Shown here piece after piece: positions 37,288-49,433 of a DNA stretch of 64,000 nucleotides. This DNA comes from Azadirachta indica (Eukaryota; Streptophyta; Magnoliopsida; Sapindales; Meliaceae), in the NCBI GenBank assembly GCA_022749755.1, contig CM040452.1, positions 14,774,350 to 14,838,349 of the forward strand. The letters run 5' to 3'. Numbering within the stretch: the stretch's first letter is position 1; each line of letters opens with the position of its first letter. The notes under the pieces are model-generated. The model had not been told where the DNA came from. It did no database searches and saw only the letters and a list, made by a program, of their open reading frames with translations. The translations under genes were made by a program, and so were the position numbers.

Positions 37288-39305
37288 AAAATGAAAAAAA
37301 TCACTTTTTTAAATTCTTACATAGTGATAATAAAAGTTAAAAAAAATTTTTTTTTGATTTTAAAATTTTGTAAATAAATTTTAATGAAATAAAATCCTTA
37401 ATACAATCTCCAATGGAGACCTAACACCCATCATCTTTCACTTTTGTTTCAAAGTTTTGTATTCAACTTCATTATGAGCACTCTCTCCATCAAATGACTA
37501 TAATCACGTTACGTTGCTAGTTCTCTTTCTTGTTAGCACAAGTTTTGTTTTATTATAAGATAAGGTTTTATTTGCCTATTAGTTTTTGTTGGTTTTTCTA
37601 TTTTTTTTTCTTTTTTTTTTGAAAAAATATTTAATTTAATTTAATTTTATCTTTTTTAGTTTTGATATACTCATTTCTTTTTTTTTTTTCAGATATATAT
37701 TATAACATATTTGAATAAATTTATTATTCGAATTATTTAACTAACAACTCATAGAGATAAACGATACATTTTTAATTATTTGCATCTGCAGTCTCAAATG
37801 TTATGGGGAATGTAATAATATTTCTAATTTAATTTTTAAACAATATACTATAATATAATAATAAATAAAAAGGCCCGGGATGGGTCGCGCGACTCACGAG
37901 ATAGAAGCAACTAGTAAAGCTCGAAAGTTTGACCAGAAGGGGGCCCCTTTCAAGGGCCCCACATAAAATTACTCGGTCGAATAGATCGGTCGCTCTCTCC
38001 CTTCAGTCTACTGCTGGGAAGGTGATAGTGATACGAAGTCCTGATCCTGTGCTCTTCACTGTCTCTTTCAGTTTGTTTTTTCATTCTCCCTTCTCCGGCA
38101 CCCAGACCAAAAAGGTGTTTGCTTTCTACAGAATTTCTATTTTCTGTTTCCTCTATTCACGTAGCTATATTTCCTCTTTCAATATCAGCTACTACTATTG
38201 CATGTTTCTATTTCATTTGTCTGATGCTTTATATCTCCTTCCTAATATTAGTATAGATTTACGATCCCACAATTGCAACTGGTTTTTCCCTTTGTTTTGA
38301 TTAAGACGTATATTAACATACCAATAAGCGAGTTCTTTAATTCTTGTACTCAGAATATGGATACATCAGAACAAGTATGTATTGTGTCATAAGCCACTCT
38401 CTCAGGTTTTGTGACTCAAGGAATTTGTCAATAGTTTATGCTTGATTCTTAATTGCAAATTCCAGATTAGTTTCAGCAGCACCTTGTAGCTTGCTATTTG
38501 ACATTTGGTATATGGAAAAGACATGTTTTCGTATCTCCCCCCTTCTCCTAGTTTGGTGGCAAAATGGAGCATAAATATTTTGTGACAAATGAAAGGAATT
38601 TACAGTGATGTAAAATCGACTTAATAATATGTAACAAATTAGGAAATGACTCAATGCTTCTCTGATGCCTATTAGTATGGTTGTTGTGACATTTAAATTT
38701 TGCAATGCCCTTCGTTTCATTTTTCCTTTTGTTGTCGGCTTGCTCTTCCTGCAATAACTCATAGTTTAATGGAAAATAATTTGTCCTTTAAAAATATTAA
38801 GTCATTGGCTTAAGTTTAAAAGTATCTGTTTTCTATAGAGTAATTCTTTTCTTTTGGTAAATAGCAATAGTATTTTAGAGCACTTAAGATTTCCTCCTCT
38901 GTTAGTTTTATATATGTTCTTGAATTGCAATTTTCAATTATGTTACTGAGACTTGACTGATAGGCATGCACTATTATACCAAAAAAAAGGAAAAGAAAAA
39001 AGCCTCGTTAGATTTATTTTGCTGCCTGTATATTGACAGCATAGTTTTATCTTTTCCGCATATTTTAAGTTGAGGTTAAAACAAGAACAACTCCACATTT
39101 CACTCCATTTTTCTTTTGACTGTAAGCCATACAGTAAATATGCTTCAAAAATTTTGTTATTCTAATTTTTTCTGTCTCTACTACATCATGTAGAATTGCA
39201 GTCAAAGCTTGCTGAAAGAACTTGACTTACACATTGAACGTGTTAGGTTCTTGACTTACACATCGAGTGCTTTTAGGATTTCTTGTTTCTTTTAAGTCCA
39301 TAATA
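37288..39305. other. Upstream region and probable leader of the BED-hAT gene
   Basis: There is no recognisable coding region. A GC-rich island at about 37870-38000 stands out from AT-rich surroundings and holds two GGGCCC motifs. The stretch from 38000 to the ATG at 39306 is T-rich with candidate splice sites, as in a plant leader plus leader intron, but I could not fix the exon borders. A 22 bp imperfect direct repeat (CTTGACTTACACATYGA) lies at 39220 and 39250, just before the start codon. Confidence 0.45.
37940..37960. promoter_or_regulatory. GGGGCCCC double palindrome in a GC-rich island
   Basis: GGGGCCCC at 37940-37947 and GGGCCCC at 37954-37960 are separated by six bases. GGGCCC cores are the usual sites of plant TCP factors and are common in promoters of housekeeping genes. 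It lies about 1.35 kb upstream of the BED-hAT start codon, probably close to the transcription start. Confidence 0.4.
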
Positions 39306-41522
39306 ATGGCTGCTGATGATGACTCCGTCGATATTAATGATCATGGAACATCTGTGGATAGGAAAAGGAACAGAGTCCAATGCAATTATTGTGGTAAGAT
39401 CGTGAGTGGCTTCTCTCGTCTCAAGTGCCACTTAGGAGGTATACGTGGAGATGTGACACCTTGTGAAAAGGTTCCTGAAAATGTGAAGGAACCACTGAGA
39501 AATAAATTATTGGAGACAAAAGGAGGAAGCCTGAGCAAGAAAGTTGGAGAGGTGTATCACCCCGATCCTCCCTGTCAAAGGAATTGGTGTTCCTATTCGA
39601 ATGGCAGTGTCAAACATTTTAAAGCTGAAGCTGCTCAAAATGTCAGTTGTAAGAGTGGAAACCATACAAAGACAGAATTGGAACAAGAAGAAGCTGTCAC
39701 ACAACATGTTTCAATTCCCAGCAGCAGAACAGATTCACAAACAAGCATTGATGCTGAGAAGAAGGACCCATTAGCATGGCAAGCTCAAAAATGCATCGGT
39801 CGATTTTTCTACGAAATGGGTATTGATTTCAGTGTTGCCTATTCTTCAAGCTTTCAGGACATGATAAATGCTTCTTTTTGTCATGGTCAGGCAAAGTACA
39901 GGATACCCAGTTGTCAGGATTTGAAGGGGTGGATCCTTCATGAAGAATTGAAAGAAATGCAAGAATATGTGAAGAGAATAAGAAATTCATGGGGAAGCAC
40001 TGGATGCAGCATCTTGTTGGATGGATGGATTGATGGACATGGTCGAAACTTGGTCAGTTTTGTTGTGGATTGTCCTCAGGGACCAATTTATCTGTGGTCA
40101 TCGGATGTTTCAGCCACCATCAGTGATGTTGATGCTCTGCAGTCATTATTGGATGGAGTTATTGAGGAGGTTGGAGTAGATAATGTAGTTCAAATTGTTG
40201 CATGTTCTACAGCAGGCTGGATGGGGGATGTAGGCAAACAGTTTATGGAAAGGCGAAGGACAGTGTTTTGGACCGTGAGTGTATCGAATTGCATTGAGCT
40301 TATGCTTGAGAAGATTGGTATGATGGATTCTGTTAGGGGGATAATAGATAAGGCCAAGACTGTTACAAGGTTCATTCATGGCCATGCAACAGTCTTGAAA
40401 CTCTGGAGAGATTTTTCTGGTGGGTGCAACCTTATTAAGCCCTCCAAGGTAAGATCAGCAATGCCTTTTATGACTTTAGAGAATATTGTGTCAGAAAAGA
40501 AAAACCTGAAGGCCATGTTTGCTTCATCTGCATGGAACACCTCTAAATTGGCTTCTAGAACAGAGGGGATGAGGATACTTAATTTAGTGGAGGATCACTC
40601 TTTCTGGACTGGGGCCAGGATGGTTCTCAAGGCTACCATACCCCTTGTGCGTGTTCTGTGTTTGATCTATGGGGCCGATAAACCACAGGCAGGTTATATA
40701 TATGAAACAATGGATCAAGCAAAGGAGACAATTAAGGAGGAATTTAAAAACAATAAAACTCAATATTTGCTAATCTGGAAAATAATTGATGAGATTTGGG
40801 ACAACCATCTCCATAGCCCTCTCCATGCTGCTGGTTATTACTTAAACCCAACTCTATTTTATTCAAGTGATTTCTATAGTGATCCTGAGGTTTCCTTTGG
40901 GCTGTTATGCTGCATTGTTCGGATGGTGCAAGATCAGCGCACTCAAGATCTAATATCTATTCAACTGGATGAGTACAGACATGCAAAGGGTGCTTTCAGT
41001 CGAGGGAGTGCTGTTGACCAAAGAAATAAATATTCTCCAGGTTAGAGAATGTTCTTTGCGTAAAGTTTGGTCATGGTAAGATGTGTCAAAAATCTGTATC
41101 CTTTAACTATGTTTCTCTACTGTTTCATTGCAGCTGACTGGTGGTCTCGTTATGGAGAGCAATATCCTGAGTTGCAGAGATTTGCCATTAGAATTTTGAG
41201 CCAGACTTGTGATGGTGCTTCAAAATATGGGTTTAACAGGAGTTTGTCTGAAAAGCTGCTTACAAATGGCAGGAACCCAATCGAGCAACAACGATTGTGT
41301 GATTTAACATTTGTTCACTATAATTTGCAATTGCAGAATTCTCAGCGAGTCATGAAAGGTGACATTGTGGCTGATGAAATTGATCCAATGAACGAATGGA
41401 TTGTGGATGAAGCATATGAAATTGTAGCTGAAAACGTTGACTCAACTTGGATAGATTTGATCTACACTCAAGGAGTCACAAATGTTGAAGGACAGTATCA
41501 TTCAGAGAAGAGCCCAGTTTAG
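39306..41522 (+). CDS. BED zinc-finger hAT-transposase-derived protein
   Basis: Two exons, 39306-41040 and 41134-41522, with a phase-1 GT-AG intron; total 2124 bp (707 aa). The in-frame ATG at 39267 would add 13 hydrophobic residues. I chose 39306 because MAADDDSVDINDHG aligns with the start of the paralogue at 16495 (MAASDMSLNVVDRDG). A BED-type finger occupies residues 20-60 with C26, C29, H42 and C53. A polar linker follows, then the DUF659 core from KCIGRFFYEMGIDFSVAY through CSILLDGWIDGHGRNLVSF and VVQIVACSTAGW to NCIELMLEKIGMM, and the hATC region in exon 2 (DWWSRYGEQYPELQRFAIRI to FVHYNLQLQNS). The TDNA aspartate is replaced (ACST) and the hATC glutamate motif is absent. It is probably a domesticated DNA-binding or dimerising nuclear protein rather than an active transposase; its targets are unknown. 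Confidence 0.85.
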
Positions 41523-42240
41523 ACAAAAGAATTAGGATAAATCTCATGTTGGATATTTTATCCTTTTTGATGTTTTATCTTTTTGTATGTCTTATGTAGG
41601 ATGTTCTTCTTGACAATATATGGTGCGTAGGAAACACTTTCGGCTCTGCAAATTCTCTTCATTTGGCCAAAGCTGTAAATTTTATCAGGTGTAGCGTTCA
41701 TATTTCTGACTTTGACGCTGAATTTTTAAGGAATTATGTATAGGTCCCTAATATGGAAAAATGACCGGCTATTCCAACTTAAAAATCTGTTAAATATACC
41801 TCCAAATTTTGTATAACTTCCTCTTCTCTGAAAACTCTCTTCAGCCAATTTTTATTATAAAGAAAATAGTTCATTAAGATGAATACCATATTGTTTAACA
41901 TAAAAAAAGGAAGGAAATTTAAAATATGTAATATTATTCATTTCAAATCCCAAAAATTAAAATAAAATTTCTTAGACAATAATAACATAGCACTTCTATT
42001 CGGTGATTTGGGCCTAAATATTAATGGAAAAGAAGAGAAGAGAGGGATGGCGCAAAGGAAGAAACACTTTCAGCTGGAGATACTTGTCCGGATCTTTTTT
42101 AAGTTGGTTAATAAAAAGATCATGCATAAAACGCCGGGCAACGATATTTGCCAACAAAGCCGACTGACGTATACTTATCAACCAATCAATTTCTAATTTC
42201 CCCATGGAAAAAGAAAAAGTAGAAAAACAGAGGACGTCAC
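41523..42240. other. 3' region of the BED-hAT gene and NiaP promoter side
   Basis: This holds the likely 3' untranslated region of the BED-hAT gene and then upstream sequence of the transporter gene. No other gene is seen. Confidence 0.5.
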
Positions 42241-42370
42241 AACGTGTATATATATATATTGACTCTGTCGTATTTATTCAAAAGTAAACCATAAGAACGA
42301 GAACAAAACAGAACGGAACGGAACAAGAATAAGATCTACATCTCTCTTCCATAGCTCGACTTCTATCAAG
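42233..42370 (+). promoter_or_regulatory. Core promoter and first leader exon of the NiaP gene
   Basis: A GACGTCAC motif at 42233-42240 (ACGT core, bZIP class) is followed by a TA-rich TATA-like stretch at about 42247-42260. A purine-rich leader ends in CTATCAAG|GT at 42370. The leader intron runs to 43355, and its acceptor (CTTTAG) directly abuts the start codon, so the leader and the ATG are joined only by splicing. Confidence 0.5.
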
Positions 42371-43355
42371 GTTCGTTCCGTTGTCCATTTTCATCAATGC
42401 CTAGTTATTTCTTTTCGTTTTTGATATTAATGTGTAAAATTTTTGATGTTTTCATGTTTGAGCTATCGATTGACTTTCATTATGTCTCCTTGATCAATCT
42501 TGACATTCTTCTCAAGTTTAGTTTTTGTTTAAATCTGTTTTCTTGATTAAACCCAGACTTTTCCTTTTATGTTAAATATTGTACTATCCTTAAATCTTGC
42601 CATTTCTTCACGTTTGTTGCTTTCAAGAACGGTCTCCTCTTCATTTTGTATCTGTATGTATTTGTATTTATGATGTGTGTGCACGTAATGATTTGGCAAC
42701 ATGTCTTGCAATCAGAAGGTGTGTTGCAGTTAAGAAATAAATCAATCGAAATTTGATTTAATGCAATTTTTTGTTTAATTCCAAATACTCTCTTTATATT
42801 CTTAGTTTACGATTGGGGCAATACAGATTGCACGTAGATATTGTTGAACATTTCGCCACTGTTTACTAGAAATTCAACAGTGTCAAGGTTCGGCTCAAAA
42901 GCTTTTTACCAGGAGGCTTGTAACGATAATTTATTGCCATGGCTTGCCACTCAAAACCACCTGAAATGAAGTTTAGGTAGCTGTCAAAGGCCATTAATGT
43001 TTAATGCACGCAACCTGTCCAGGTTAAGTGAGGTAGCATTGAGTTGTTCTGGTGAAACAACTGAATGTTTGAAATATGCCAGTCAATTACTCCTTTTTTC
43101 CTTGCTATTAAATTGCATAGATTATATAACTGGGCAAGAATGCAGAGGAGTGATTGAAATTTTAGCGTGAATATTTTCTAAAGCTTGTTGTGCAATTGAA
43201 TTTCTTGCATCAAATAGGCCCTTGTGCTCTTAGCTGCAAATCTTTTTGCTGCATCTCCTGGGAAATTGTTCACAGAAAGTTTTGTTATATTTAAGTAATT
43301 TCTTAATGCAATACTGATATTTATACTAAATTTATTTTGTGCCTTGGATCTTTAG

Positions 43356-46300
43356 ATGGGAATTGAAAGTGATGAAGGAAAACGCACATACACCGTGGAT
43401 GAAGCTCTTATGAAAATGGGATTTGGAAAGTTCCAAGTTTTTGTGCTTGCTTATGCTGGCATGGGTTGGATTTCAGAAGCAATGGAAATGATGCTCCTCT
43501 CATTTGTAGGACCTGCAGTTCAGTCTCTATGGGGTCTCTCTCCTAGTCAAGAGAGTCTGATAACTAGTGTGGTTTTTGCTGGAATGTTAGTTGGGGCCTA
43601 CACATGGGGCATCATTTCAGACAATTATGGAAGAAGGTGAGCTCTTTATCATTTTGTGATTGTTTGTTTGCAGTCCTTGTTTCCTAAATCAGCAATCAAT
43701 ATTTGCTTTTCTTAATCTGTCTTCACTGTTCTGTGGAAATTTTTAACATTGATTTTTTGGCACCATCCAAATTTATGTGGCTGCATACTTTTATCTGTCT
43801 ACAAGAAATGAAACTAGCAAAAGAATCTTCGAGTTACTTTGCGGGTTACTTTGCCAAGCAATGGTTAAAGGCAATTCTTCAGTTAAATTTTGATTTTTCA
43901 ACTCATCTTTCCTCTTAACTCCTAAAGGAGAAATTTGGTTCTGATTTCTACCTTTTTCAGCAGGAAAAAATGATCTCTGATACTAGAAGCACGTTTAACT
44001 TAAAATGAGCAATAGAATATGCTTAGAGTTAGGTCTCGTAAAATAGGTCAAGTCAATTTTACTGAAATAGAATCATAGGATATCTCCAGATGGGATTAGT
44101 CTCTGCTCTTCCTGGTTTGGTCAATTAATTCCTCATCATTTGGGTACATATATTGATGAGAAAGCTGAGGCAACATCACAAGGAAAAAAGCTTTCCATGT
44201 TCAATCTAACATATAAAAAGAGAAGGAGACTAAAATGGATACTTCATACCTAGTTGAATTTGTACATTTATTAGGAAAAAAGAGATCCAGATCAACATTG
44301 TGTTGCCAATTTTTAGTTTTTGTGTTTGCTTTATCTTATGTAATATTGCATTTGATGATGCAGTCATTCTTGTAGTACTGATTGCAATTCTCGATTTGCA
44401 TTTGTCTGAATCTGATCAACCTGCTTTGTCTTTCCTTTTTTGATTGTTTACTTCTATTCCTTCAGGAATGGATTCATCATTACTGCGGTTGTCACTTCTG
44501 TAGCTGGGCTTTTGAGTGCCTTTGCCCCAAATTACTATTTTTTAATAATTTTTCGATGTTTTGTTGGTCTTGGTTTGGGAGGCGGTCCTGTACTCGCATC
44601 CTGGTTTCTAGAGTTCATTCCTGCTCCAAACAGAGGCTTTTGGATGGTTATCTTTTCGGCTTTCTGGACCATTGGGACAATCTTAGAAGCTGCACTTGCA
44701 TGGGTATGCTCAGGTTTCCTGGTCATTTTCCTTATCTCTTTTATGGGATTTCCTAGGAGTTTTAAGTTTACTGATTGGCCGGATTCTTTTTTTCTTCTGT
44801 TAACTTTTATCTTTGCAGTCTGTAAATCTTCTTGCTGATAGTTTGCATTTCTTATGTTAATTGAAACTTTAGAGATTATTGCGGACTTTAGAGATTATTG
44901 CATCCTAAGATTAAGGAGCCTACTTACCTTGTTACCCATATCATCATTCTGTTGTTTGCCCTGTCAAACCATGAAATCAATTCCCTGTTTCTTAACATTG
45001 ATTGCTTTTATATATTTTCTTTTTCCCTTCTTAAATCTTTGTTTTCTTTGTCATTTATATTTCCAATAATTTGCTTGTATTACTTGTTTTATTTCTCTCT
45101 CTTTTATGTTTTGCTCTTATGGAATGTGTTGAGACGGATAGCAGTCCAAATATTATTTCTCCATAGTGGAGAACTGGTTTGAAAATGTGTAGCATTTAAT
45201 ATCCTGTTCAACAGCAGTTATTAATTATGCAGCCATCCTTTTTCTTTTCTGGTTACCAGTTACCACACATTCCATCTCATCCCCAGCATGCATAAACACA
45301 AATTGTAAAAATTCCTCTCCAAGGTTGTTGCAAGAGAGAATCTGACCCCTTGACCAACTGGGCTATCCCCTTGTGGACATAATTTTATGACTATCCTATA
45401 ACAAGTCAAAATCCAGCCATTCAACAGGGCTGGTTCGCTCCAAAATTGTATTTGGTATTTGCACCTTAAGTGGAAAAATTCCACACTGTTTTAACCTTTA
45501 TCCAGTCTTTCACAATTTAACTTGCCAAAAGAGAAATACACATTTCAAAATCTAGACAACAGAATCTAGTTTACAATTATTCATGATAGAAAGTTCATTT
45601 TGAAGGAACTCTTATCCTTTATGTATGCTTTGCAGCTTATCATGCCAAGATTGGGTTGGAGGTGGCTACTTGGACTGTCTGCCCTTCCCTCTTCGCTTCT
45701 TCTTTTATTCTATCCAGTGACACCTGAATCACCGCGGTATTTATGCTTGAAAGGTAGAACAGCCGAGGCACGTCATGTTTTGGAGACAATAGCCAAAGTT
45801 AATGGCACAGAACTGCCTTCTGGCAATCTTGCTTCTGATCAGGAACGTGAGCTAGAAAATCGAAGTCTTCTATCATCAAGTAGTGATGAGGACAATGCAA
45901 CTCCCAAGGGAATGGAAAGGGATGAAGATTCAACTTCTGGAGCGAAGGAAACAAAAGATGAAGCTTCAACCTGTGGATGGGAAGATTCTAACATGGGTTG
46001 CATTTCTGCAACGTTAATGCTTCTTTCACCAGAATTAATCAAATCAACCTTGCTCTTATGGGTGGTATTTTTTGGCAATGCATTTTCTTATTATGGACTT
46101 GTGTTGCTGACAACTGAGTTGAACAATGGACAAAATAAGTGTGTCGTGAATGCAGTGCAATCTGGAAAATCTCGGGATATCAACTATGCAGATGTTTTCA
46201 TTACTAGTTTTGCAGGTAGGAATTTTCTACTTGTTTCTGAAAATCTTTTCTTTATGGAATTTGTTTTTGGGTCAAGGAAGGCTGCTTATTAAAATTAAAC

Positions 46301-47547
46301 TTTTTCTTGGTTCAAGAGTTTCCTGGGCTCCTCTTATCAGCTGCCATAGTCGATAAACTTGGTCGTAAGATTTCAATGTCAGCAATGTTCTTCTGCTGTT
46401 GTATATTACTACTTCCTTTGCTGTTCCATCAGCCTCAGGGTTTAACAACAGGTCTTCTCTTTGGAGCTCGAATATGCATCACTGTAACCTTCACAGTTGT
46501 CTATATATATGCTCCAGAGGTAAGTCACAGGGTTGATTTATTATTTCCAAAGGCAATGAATCTTCATATTGTCCTTTGCTATCTCATAATTACATGTTTG
46601 CTTGATAGAAGTTCAATGCATGATTGAATTTCAATATTCCCATTCTTTGTGTAAAATAGATAATCCTATTTTGTTTTAGATCCTCCTATTTGTGGATTTT
46701 AATCTTAAGTAGAACTTCCCTGTCTATCAGAAGCCTTTTGTCTAGAGAATGAACAGGAGCAGGTCCACTGCTGAAGTTGTTGCAATCCTCTGCAAGGGGA
46801 CTCTTTTATGAAGCCTCGGACTTGAGGATTAACGAACTGATTTCAAATTTATATATGCTGTAAACTGCCTTTTTATGCACATCTCAACTAGGCCAGGTTG
46901 AGTCCTCTTTAGGAAATTTTCAAATGATTGTCCTGAAGGAATTGGATAAAGTACTTATGATTCATTTTTATGGCTTTGATTGACTTGTAAACAAATAAAT
47001 TGTATTAGATATCAGAAATTTCCCACGTTCACCAGTTACAAAATTGCTGTAGAATTGTATGATAATACTTTAAGGTGAATGCTGTCCTTAGTATAGGAAC
47101 AATCACCCCAAGAGACTTGCAGCAGTGAAATAGCTTTTAAGTCATTTCTTAATTTTCCTTTTATGTAAGAACATAATTTATTTTCTGTTCAAGTTATGTA
47201 TATTCTCCATGTTTTACATCATTTTGATTGTATGCCTCATATAGCATCCTCTTGAATACAGTTTCAATTGGAGCCAAGTGAAAACATTTTTGTTTAAACT
47301 GCAGATATACCCAACTTCAGTCAGAACAACTGGTGTTGGAGTGGGAAGCTCAATGGGAAGAATTGGTGGAATGGTATGTCCTCTGGTGGCAGTGGCTCTA
47401 GTTCACGGATGTCATCAAACTGCAGCCCTAATTCTGTTCGAGGTTGTTATTTTTCTGTCTGGGATCTCTGTATTGCTCTTCCCATTTGAAACCAAGGGCC
47501 GTGAACTGAGTGATAGTGTATCTGTTTCAAAACTGATCAATGCATAG
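43356..47547 (+). CDS. NIAP: NiaP/OCT7-type MFS transporter
   Basis: Five coding exons: 43356-43636, 44466-44703, 45636-46215, 46317-46519, 47305-47547. All are GT-AG in phase; total 1545 bp (514 aa). The protein is a major facilitator with about twelve membrane spans. After helix 2 comes the signature [10 protein letters not shown], mid-protein the sugar-porter-like [12 protein letters not shown], and in the second half the repeat [11 protein letters not shown] Ser/Asp/Glu-rich cytosolic loop of about 80 residues lies between helices 6 and 7. The opening ([20 protein letters not shown], then [13 protein letters not shown]) and length match the plant NiaP group, also labelled organic cation/carnitine transporter 7, shown in Arabidopsis to move nicotinate. 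Substrate here is inferred from family only. A probable SINE lies in the second coding intron. Confidence 0.9.
45262..45378 (-). mobile_element. tRNA-derived SINE fragment in an intron of the NiaP gene
   Basis: On the minus strand, GGGGATAGCCCAGTTGG TCAAGGGG followed by TCAGATTCTC closely resembles the tRNA-like head (box A) of plant SINEs. A degenerate box-B-like ACCTTGGAGAGGAAT comes about 30 bp later. There is no clear poly-A tail, so it is a fragment or an old copy. It is too short and divergent to be a functional tRNA gene. Confidence 0.45.
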
Positions 47548-48496
47548 ATTAAATAGACCACAGCAAATGGGGCTCTGCTCGTTTCTTTGTGTAGATTTGA
47601 TACACCAAAAATATAGAAGACCAGTTACATGCTGATCTATTCTTCATTGGTGATGATGAAGGAATACTTGCAAAAATGAAAAATTATGGTAACACAAAGC
47701 TGTGTATAGGAAGGAGAATCAGAAGTACTTTATTTATGAGGTGTGCATGCTCTGGTGATTGCAAGCCAAGATTGGAGAAGATCATTGTATCCATGTTAGT
47801 TGTACTCAAACACACCAAGCTGAGCACAAACTGTCAATCTAAGGGAATCTGTATGGACCTCTGACACATGTTAAATGGAAAGTACTCTTGTAAGAAGAAG
47901 AATGAAGGTAATCTGTCTTGCCGTGATGAATTCACGATCATTTGTTATGAATGCAGTCAAACATATTGCATGTTAATCCTTCTCTTGCTAAAAGACTGAA
48001 ATTTTTGAAATGTCCATAGTTATGTTTGATACAAATCTTTCTGAGGAAATACCATGATGCTGGAATTTATACTCTTCATGCTTTGTTGCGTTGTTATTTT
48101 GCATCAGCTTACAACAATGAGATGTAAAATCTTTTGATGCTAGAATATTCCTCAATTTTTACCCTAAAATGGAAATATTAGCAAATAGAAGGCAATATTT
48201 TTAGTCTGTTTAAGTACTTAAGTGTGCATGTAAATGTTGAAGAATTGTGCCCTATCTACGGTTGAGGAAATATTCAAAATAAAGTTCTTGTTTCTCATGT
48301 AAGTATCCAGAAACAATCTTTGCCATGGACAGAAAGGATTAAGGGGGTAATCACAGCAGAAATATTGGCTACTGTTCTTTTTATTACTTAAAGCAAAGTA
48401 TATATGGAAGATGACTTCATAGGATATTACAAACAAATAACTGGAAGTCATTCTCTTCTTAGTTTGTTCTTTTTTATCCCATTTCCCGGAAACATT
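47548..48496. other. Convergent 3' ends of the NiaP and DUF1218 genes
   Basis: The two genes face each other here. The stretch holds their 3' untranslated regions and no further gene that I can support. Confidence 0.5.
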
Positions 48497-49433
48497 TCAA
48501 ACATCACCCTGTCCCTGTCCCTTTGCATCATAATCTAGGGTGAAAACCTGACCATAGTCACCCTTACTATTCTCATCTTCTTCATAAAAGTAGTCTTCTC
48601 TGGCATTATTAGCAAGCATTAGGCAAATCAACCAGAAGAGGGAAGCATTTAGGGCCATGAAGGCAGCGCCGCCAAAGAGACCAGTCTTGGCTGTGGGGCA
48701 CTTGGCGTTGATGTTGTGATGTACATTGCGTTTCAAGTGAATGAGCTCTGTGATTGTTGGCCACAACAACGTCCCTTCAGCCAACAATGACAACCACCTG
48801 GTCTCACAACATCACCCGGTGAAAATAATAGCTTTAGCGGAAAAACTTAACGGTGAATGAAGTCAAAAGTGATCACAAATAATAATACATTATTTAAATT
48901 TGTATGTGGAGAGAGAGAGAGAGGTGAATATATGTACACTTACACCGTTATGTTGAAAAACACAGAGAATTTAGTGTCTCTGAAGAAAACATTGCGAGGA
49001 ACAGATTTCCCGTTGTAAGGATAAAACACAGCATAAAAACCGACCATCACAGATGCCGCGAGTGATATAATTGACAGGAAGCCTAGAAAGACCGTTGGAT
49101 CCGATGGATACTTGCAAGTAACAACTCTTCCTGAAGACAACGGGATTCCAGATGCAGGCTGCAATTATAAATCATAATAACAAAGAAATAAACAGGGTTA
49201 AAATGGCTTCGAAACGAGCAACAAAATTTTGATATGCACAAGCATGCAATGCTAGAACTTGAAGAAACTTGATGTTTACATGCAGTCTTGGTTTTGCTCA
49301 GGCATAGATATGAAAAAAATCAAAGAACTTGCAGCAATAAAACCTTTTTGTTTTCTGCAACAATCCCAAGTATGAAAGACTTAACACCAAGCACACCCAC
49401 TGATATAGCCATTTCTTTGATTCCGATAGTCAT
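48497..49433 (-). CDS. DUF1218 (MWL-type) membrane protein
   Basis: Three exons on the minus strand: 49433-49344, 49158-48944, 48797-48497. All are GT-AG in phase; total 606 bp (201 aa). It is a small four-helix membrane protein. A hydrophobic N-terminus (AISVGVLGVKSFILGIVAEN) may act as signal anchor. It is followed by CKYPSDPTVFLGFLSIISLA, a second span around SVMVGFYAVFYPY, a third in NITVWLSLLAEGTLLWPTI and a last one in FMALNASLFWLICLMLA, then an acidic tail. The pattern and length match plant DUF1218 proteins; members called MODIFYING WALL LIGNIN affect lignin in secondary walls from the endoplasmic reticulum. Which member this is, and its tissue, cannot be told from sequence. Confidence 0.85.

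Noticed and set aside
39267..39305. Upstream in-frame ATG of the BED-hAT gene
   Set aside because: The added residues are hydrophobic and not shared with the paralogue, whose start aligns with the ATG at 39306.
45262..45378. Possible tRNA gene on the minus strand
   Set aside because: Only the D-arm-like head is tRNA-like. No anticodon stem, proper T-arm or acceptor pairing is visible, so a SINE fragment is the better explanation.
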